Of a DNA stretch of 28,111 nucleotides, positions 24,039 to 28,111 are shown in pieces (within the stretch, counting starts at the first letter, position 1; each line of letters opens with the position of its first letter). Made by a program: the position numbers and the translations under genes. This DNA is from DATGZX01 sp035296965 (GTDB taxonomy: Bacteria > Planctomycetota > Planctomycetia > Gemmatales > Gemmataceae). Under the pieces are notes generated by a model, which worked only from the letters and a program-made list of their open reading frames with translations, ran no database searches and was not told where the DNA came from. The stretch lies in NCBI GenBank assembly GCA_035296965.1, contig DATGZX010000423.1:1-28111 (forward strand), written 5' to 3'.

Positions 24039-25092
24039 GGCCATCGTGCCAACCAGGTATGCCTCACCCCGTTCGCGGCTTGCCAGGTACGCCAAAAAAA
24101 CCTTGGTCGCCTCCGCTTGGGCGTTCACAGCTTTAGTCGTTGGGCTACTGCTGGTCGTGCGACTGAGCGCTGATCGCTGGTGGCTTGCAACCGTTTTAAT
24201 GTACAGCCCGCGCTGGCCTTGGTTACTGCCACTGGGCATCCTTGTCCCTCTCGCAGCCATATGTCGCCCGCGCTTGTTGTGGCTGTGCGGTTTGGATTCC
24301 ATATTAATTGTCGGTCCGCTCATGGGGCTAAATGTTTCCTCCGCCGTCTTGGGAACTCATGACTCGTCAAGGCCCCGCATTCGGCTCTTGACCTGCAATG
24401 TTCATCGGCACCAACTGGACGCCCCTAGATTCAGCGAGTTTGTGAGCGTTTCAAATCCAGACATCATGACGCTGCAAGACTGGACGCACGCACATGACAA
24501 TCAGCTATTTGCTCAAGGAGGTTGGCACGTGGAAAGGGACGGCGAACTGTGCGTGGCCAGCCGCTATCCGATCCAAAGAATAGATGACGTTCGGGCGGGT
24601 CGGTGGACCAGCAAAGGTAGCGTCGTGCACTATGGGATTCAGGCTCCCTGGGGTAGGATCCATCTCCTCGATGTTCATCTTGCGTCGCCGCATGAAGGTC
24701 TCCAAGCCCTCTTCGAGCGTGCCCATGGAGCGATTTCTGAAATCGAAGCGAATATGGTGGAGCGACGGGTAGAGTCGATCGCTGCGAGCGCTTACGCACG
24801 AGAACTGCAAGGCCCCGTGCTGTTGGCTGGCGACTTCAATACTCCGGTAGATAGTACTATCTACTCGGACGAGTGGTCGCAGTTCAGTAATGGTTTTTCT
24901 TCCGTTGGAAACGGCTTCGGGTACACCTACTTCACGCGACGCGCCAATTTACGTATCGATCAGATCCTCGCTGGTCCCAGCTGGCGTTTTCGACGCTGCT
25001 GGATTGGGCCGCATGTCGGGTCACCTCATCGCCCAGTGGTCGCGGATCTAGATTGGGAAGGTGATTCCAGTTCTCAGCCTCCAGACATCTAA
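24031..25092 (+). CDS. Membrane-anchored endonuclease/exonuclease/phosphatase-fold protein
   Basis: From the ATG at 24031, whose ATGAGTAG contains the permease stop, the product has 353 residues. Two or three hydrophobic spans (about 25-100) are followed by an EEP-fold domain (about 115-350) with TCNVHRH (Asn123), LAGDFNTP (Asp268, Asn270) and RIDQILAG. The usual metal-binding Glu after the first strand is Asp150 (LQDWT), and the usual SDH motif is GSPHRPVV, with Pro332 in place of Asp while His333 remains. Activity may therefore be altered or lost. Relatives act on nucleic acids, inositol phosphates or lipids; the substrate cannot be told. An upstream frame to 23863 is antisense-free but overlaps the permease and is not conserved-looking. 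Confidence 0.82.
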   Translation: MSRAIVPTRYASPRSRLARYAKKTLVASAWAFTALVVGLLLVVRLSADRWWLATVLMYSPRWPWLLPLGILVPLAAICRPRLLWLCGLDSILIVGPLMGLNVSSAVLGTHDSSRPRIRLLTCNVHRHQLDAPRFSEFVSVSNPDIMTLQDWTHAHDNQLFAQGGWHVERDGELCVASRYPIQRIDDVRAGRWTSKGSVVHYGIQAPWGRIHLLDVHLASPHEGLQALFERAHGAISEIEANMVERRVESIAASAYARELQGPVLLAGDFNTPVDSTIYSDEWSQFSNGFSSVGNGFGYTYFTRRANLRIDQILAGPSWRFRRCWIGPHVGSPHRPVVADLDWEGDSSSQPPDI

Positions 25093-25600
25093 GGTAGCTT
25101 GGACCATTCAGTCCACATGCACAATCTCATTTGGATTTGCTTCCGTTGCTTATCACGTTCCGTCTACGCGCGCTAAGGGCCATTAACGGTCACGAGCTTG
25201 TGAAACGCCTGCCCGCGCAACGCAAACCTCTCAATTACCGAGACTTCAGATCGATGTAGCCGCCGGCCATGAATCATGGCATCGCGTTTGCATAATTGGC
25301 GATAGCTTGGCACGTTTGCCAAGCAACGGAGCAGAACGTCCCCCACACCACGCTTTTGTTCGCGCACGGCCTCGATTGGTCGGGCCTGGACGGTCTTCGT
25401 TTATTTCACCCTTTTTTGTTCCGCCAAAATCTCAGTCGTTTTGGCGGACAACATCACCCCGTACGGGCTGCCGCTGCAGCCCTCTGTGTCGGAGGCAAAC
25501 CGGAACCGGCCTCAGCACAGAGCAAGAGCGCTTGATCTCGAGATGACAGAGAGGAATGCAGCGTTGCACCATCTTTCAGGAACAATGTGGAGGCATGTTG
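25093..25600. other. Intergenic region upstream of the PEP-CTERM gene
   Basis: No gene is supported in these 508 bp; short frames on both strands lack ribosome sites and recognisable domains. An inverted repeat TCCGCCAAAA/TTTTGGCGGA with a nine-base loop lies at 25420-25448 and could be an operator or a weak terminator. The leader of the next gene includes GGAGG at 25589-25593. Confidence 0.4.
25420..25448. promoter_or_regulatory. 10-bp inverted repeat, possible operator
   Basis: TCCGCCAAAA at 25420-25429 and TTTTGGCGGA at 25439-25448 are perfect inverted copies separated by nine bases, about 150 bp upstream of the PEP-CTERM start. The shape fits a dimeric regulator site, but a structural RNA role is equally possible. 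Confidence 0.35.
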
Positions 25601-26374
25601 ATGAGTAAGTTTACGCAATGTATGCTGGCGGTCCTCGTCGTGGGGGGCCTGGCCGTGCCTGCGATCCAGGCCGGACAAGTCGATGCGACGTTCAACTCGG
25701 TTTCGCCAATGATGAACGTGCAATTCTCTGTTGCCAATCTGGGCATCACGGAAACGACCGAAGCAGGACTGTTCAATTGGACGGCGACGGCAGGCGGCTT
25801 GTCCGGGAATTTCAAGACCTGCTGTATCGAGTTGAATCAGTACATCAGTTTCGGCGGCAATTACCAGTACAACCTCGTGCCCTTGCAAGACGCGGGCAAT
25901 CCCGATACGGGCATCAACTTGCCTGGAGAGCACGGGCCCATTGGAGCGATGAAGGCCAGCTTGCTCCGTGAGCTCTTTGGCCGGGACTATAACGGAGGCA
26001 ATCTGGACGCCTCGCAAGCCGCCGCGTTGCAAATGGACGTGTGGGAGATTGTCTACGACGGGAACAGCAGCCAGCCGCACCATAATCTGAATCTCTCGGC
26101 CGGCAATTTCACTGCCACCTCCGGCGATCCGGCGACCGATTCCCTGGCCCAGAGCTGGCTCGACTCCTTGGACGGCGCAGGGCCCAAGGCCAATCTCATT
26201 GGCTTGACCAGTCCGGACATACAGGATCAGCTGACTCTAGCTCCGGTGGGGCCCTCGTCCTCCGTGCCGGAACCATCGACCGTGGTGCTCGCAGGACTTG
26301 CCGCGACAGGTCTTGCAGGCTGGGCACTGGGGCGAAAGCGCCGCTTGCAAGACCCACTGCCAACGAATAGGTAA
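25601..26374 (+). CDS. PEP-CTERM sorting domain protein with thioester-like domain
   Basis: The 257-residue product has a signal peptide (about 1-24, ending IQAGQ), a globular domain, and a C-terminal sorting signal: VPEPST, a hydrophobic span (VVLAGLAATGLAGWALG) and the basic tail RKRR, as recognised by exosortase. The ATG at 25601 is chosen because GGAGG lies seven bases before it; ATG 25595 is too close. In the body, CCIELNQY (Cys74-Cys75) and AALQMDVWEIVYD (Gln144, Trp148) sit as the Cys and Gln of thioester-forming adhesin domains do, which would allow covalent attachment to surfaces. That is inference from motif spacing. No exosortase gene is in the window. Confidence 0.85.
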   Translation: MSKFTQCMLAVLVVGGLAVPAIQAGQVDATFNSVSPMMNVQFSVANLGITETTEAGLFNWTATAGGLSGNFKTCCIELNQYISFGGNYQYNLVPLQDAGNPDTGINLPGEHGPIGAMKASLLRELFGRDYNGGNLDASQAAALQMDVWEIVYDGNSSQPHHNLNLSAGNFTATSGDPATDSLAQSWLDSLDGAGPKANLIGLTSPDIQDQLTLAPVGPSSSVPEPSTVVLAGLAATGLAGWALGRKRRLQDPLPTNR

Positions 26375-26527
26375 TCCGTCACCTTGCCTTGTGGAGTAGG
26401 CGAAACGAACAGCACCAAGTTGTTCGGATCGCCTACCCACAGGTAACGCAGCCAGCGGGCCCGCACGCTCCTGAGGGTTTTGGCCTCGTCGATCGACCGA
26501 ACGAAATCATTTCTCCAGCGAGGGCAG

Positions 26528-26713
26528 CTACAAGAATACGCGCCGCAGCAATCGCTTGCGCGCCTCGCGGTCCTGTATCTCCTCGTCCACCGCAGCCTTC
26601 CACAGCGCCATGGCCTCCTCCACCGTCACTAGGTCCGGATGGCCACGAATCTCGCGAAACTGCAACGTCTGCCGGGGAGTGGTTGCGCGAAGGGTTCTCT
26701 TGCTGAAGGTCAC
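26528..26713 (-). CDS. Possible small protein or gene remnant
   Basis: A GTG-started frame of 61 residues, rich in Arg, Glu and Ala (VEEAMALWKAAVDEE and REARKRLLRRVFL), would form amphipathic helices. There is no clear ribosome site and I recognise no family. It could be the tail of a decayed gene next to the tRNA. The rest of 26375-26755 shows nothing else. Confidence 0.25.
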   Translation of the reverse strand: MTFSKRTLRATTPRQTLQFREIRGHPDLVTVEEAMALWKAAVDEEIQDREARKRLLRRVFL

Positions 26714-26755
26714 GTGGTCCGGTATTCTGGCAGAGGTAAGTTGACTGAATGCCTT

Positions 26756-26845
26756 GGAGAGGTGGCTGAGTGGCCGAAAGCGCCGGTTTGCTAAACCGGT
26801 GAGCGGGTTAAACCTGCTCCACGGGTTCGAATCCCGTCCTCTCCG
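26756..26845 (+). tRNA. tRNA-Ser(GCU)
   Basis: The 90-nt sequence folds as a class II tRNA. The acceptor arm GGAGAGG (26756-26762) pairs with CCTCTCC (26838-26844), and the discriminator is G. The anticodon arm CCGGT-TTGCTAA-ACCGG gives anticodon GCT at 26790-26792, reading AGC and AGU. A long variable arm (AGCGGG...CCTGCT) and a GGTTCGAATCC T-loop region are present. The terminal CCA is not encoded. Confidence 0.97.
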
Positions 26846-26867
26846 TTCCGCAAGGACTTACCTCAAG

Positions 26868-27201
26868 TCATGTTGGCGTAGCCGAGATATCACGAGACCG
26901 GTTGTTACGTGAAACCGCTCCGCCAGCCGGGCGATGGTGTCCTGGAGTACATCATCGGGTGGGGCTTCTTCTTCGGTACCCTGATCGCAGGGAAGGCAGG
27001 CAGCGATGGCATCGGCTTTTGCTCTACGGCCCGCCCCAGCGCGATCTTCAGGGCGACGGGATAGTTCTTGATCGTAAGTGGGGCCAGCCTCACTTCGCCC
27101 TGATAAGGTTTCCGCTCCCGCATCTCCTTCACAAAGGGCCAGATCGTCCGCCTCTTAAGTTTTTCCGTTTGCATGCCTGCATCAAATAAGCTAGGTTTCA
27201 C
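26868..27201 (-). pseudogene. Possible frameshifted gene remnant beside tRNA-Ser
   Basis: The minus strand from a GTG at 27201 reads 98 residues with a protein-like start (KLKRRTIWPFVKEM and APLTIKNYPVALKIALG). Near 26965-26985 the protein-like texture passes to another frame, which ends at about 26868 with DTIARLAERFHVTTGLVISR and a stop. That tail looks like a winged or helix-turn-helix end such as those closing ImmA/IrrE-type proteins. A frameshift in a single ancestral gene would explain both. The family guess is weak; the two halves could be unrelated. Confidence 0.35.
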
Positions 27202-27381
27202 CGGCGCGCTCGGTGTGACTCTGCGTGCATCATTCCCCTCCTGAGCGTAAAGACGGGCGCCTCCCCTCTCCCCCTGACTGATCGCCCCGCAAATCTGGGG
27301 TTTCCGCGCCCTTCTCTCTGTTGGCGCCAGATCTGCAAGCGAAGGACTTTACAACGTCGCACACGTCAAGGGACTTGAACA

Positions 27382-27924
27382 ATGATAGTGCACCCACGCT
27401 CCAGGAAAGCGTTGCCGACTCGCATGCCGTCGCACCTTCTGCCCAGCTGCTTCCTAGCGAGCAAGGCTTCAGGCACTGACCCATCGCAAGAAGCGTCGCT
27501 AGCCAATCCCAATCAACGTGCCTCCCACGAGCGAAAGCGGCAAGGCGCGATGACCCTCGAATTCGCCATCGTCGCCCCCATATTCTTTCTCTTGGTTTTG
27601 GGAATCATTGAGATAGGCAGAGGAGTCATGGTCAGGCATATGTTGACCAATGCCGCCCGCCAGGGATGCCGATTAGGCATCATTGAAGGGACATCTAACG
27701 CACAGATCAACAATGCGGCAACGGCCGCTCTGGCACCAACCGGCATCAGCAATGATTCGGTCACCGTGCAAGTGAATGATGGTTCCAGTGATGCCGCAAA
27801 TGCCTTGCCGGGAGACGAGATCACCGTCGTCGTTTCGGTCCCAGTGCAAAATATATCCTGGGTCCCGAATTTGCAGTTCTTGAGTGGATCCCTTTCAGGC
27901 CAATACACCATGCGCCGTGAATGA
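27382..27924 (+). CDS. TadE-like pseudopilin
   Basis: The 180-residue product contains a TadE-type segment (about 52-100): RKRQGAMTLEFAIVAPIFFL followed by more hydrophobic residues and then a helix TNAARQGCRLGIIEG. Gly55 followed by Glu60 at +5 is the prepilin-peptidase pattern of Flp-type pseudopilins. The C-terminal part is beta-rich and periplasmic. Such proteins are minor components of tight-adherence pilus or secretion systems. The leader before the cleavage site is 55 residues, long for the family; an ATG at 27424 would shorten it by 14, but neither has an excellent ribosome site. Upstream, 27202-27381 shows only a small hairpin (CCCCGCAAATCTGGGG). Confidence 0.85.
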   Translation: MIVHPRSRKALPTRMPSHLLPSCFLASKASGTDPSQEASLANPNQRASHERKRQGAMTLEFAIVAPIFFLLVLGIIEIGRGVMVRHMLTNAARQGCRLGIIEGTSNAQINNAATAALAPTGISNDSVTVQVNDGSSDAANALPGDEITVVVSVPVQNISWVPNLQFLSGSLSGQYTMRRE

Positions 27925-28081
27925 AAACCGACAGCTCCGCTCTGGCGAAGCTGGGAGGCGTGTGCTCCCAAGCCAGGGCGAACGCATCAAACTCCACCTC
28001 AATTATTGAGAGGGCCTTGATTGGGACAAGTGTACAGGCCTACGATTCTTCCGGACTTTCACCTATTTCCCGGAGGAACGC

Positions 28082-28111
28082 ATGGTTGCTACTACTCACG
28101 TGGGGTTGTTT
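28082..28111 (+). CDS. Start of a gene running off the window
   Basis: An ATG at 28082 follows CGGAGGAACGC, a strong ribosome site, and the first ten codons (MVATTHVGLF) are open to the window edge. Its position 157 bp after the TadE-like gene suggests another pilus-related or envelope gene, but the product cannot be identified from ten codons. Confidence 0.5.
   Translation, partial: MVATTHVGLF

Noticed and set aside
25173..25367. A 64-codon minus frame in the region upstream of the PEP-CTERM gene
   Set aside because: No ribosome site, no recognisable domain, and nothing in the context supports translation.

Overview
The window looks like a piece of a GC-rich planctomycete chromosome, most likely from the Gemmata group. 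Several gene families point that way: a BBP7-type outer-membrane barrel, a planctomycete-style ECF sigma factor next to a Ser/Thr kinase with WD40 repeats, a DUF1080 protein, a PEP-CTERM protein, a stand-alone LigD-type phosphoesterase domain, and abundant palindromic intergenic repeats. No phage, insertion sequence with transposase, CRISPR array or rRNA is visible. The placement is an inference from gene content, not from a database search.

Layout. 1-460 is a repeat-rich leader with four copies of a 13-bp motif in alternating orientation. 461-3190 is pyruvate phosphate dikinase, followed closely by a PhnD-like solute-binding protein (3218-4300) whose N-terminus carries a 133-bp dispersed repeat. 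4301-4624 holds two large palindromes. 4625-5735 is an overlapping DUF1214/DUF1254 pair, ended by a hairpin terminator. 5986-8844 is a signalling pair: an ECF sigma factor, then a kinase that carries its own anti-sigma-like zinc finger and a seven-bladed WD40 propeller. 8860-12116 is a minus-strand block of an FHA protein, a secreted DUF1080 protein and a helicase-associated (XPB/Ssl2-like) protein. 12482-15253 is a secreted double-domain M16 protease and 15555-16970 a BBP7 barrel.

17195-17548 is a LigD-type phosphoesterase domain and 17738-18457 (minus) an unrecognised membrane-anchored protein. 18768-25092 is an export operon: a TolC-like lipoprotein with an extra coiled coil, an HlyD/MacA-like adaptor, a MacB/FtsX-type permease, and a membrane-anchored endonuclease/exonuclease/phosphatase-fold protein. 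The genes overlap or nearly touch, which suggests coupled translation, but no ATPase gene is present. 25601-26374 is a PEP-CTERM protein with Cys and Gln residues placed as in thioester adhesin domains. tRNA-Ser(GCU) lies at 26756-26845, flanked by what look like decayed minus-strand genes. The window ends with a TadE-like pseudopilin gene and the first codons of another gene.

The main unexplained structure is non-coding. There are at least five families of palindromic elements. One 133-bp family sits, in opposite orientations, inside the signal-peptide-encoding 5' ends of two unrelated secreted-protein genes without breaking the reading frame.
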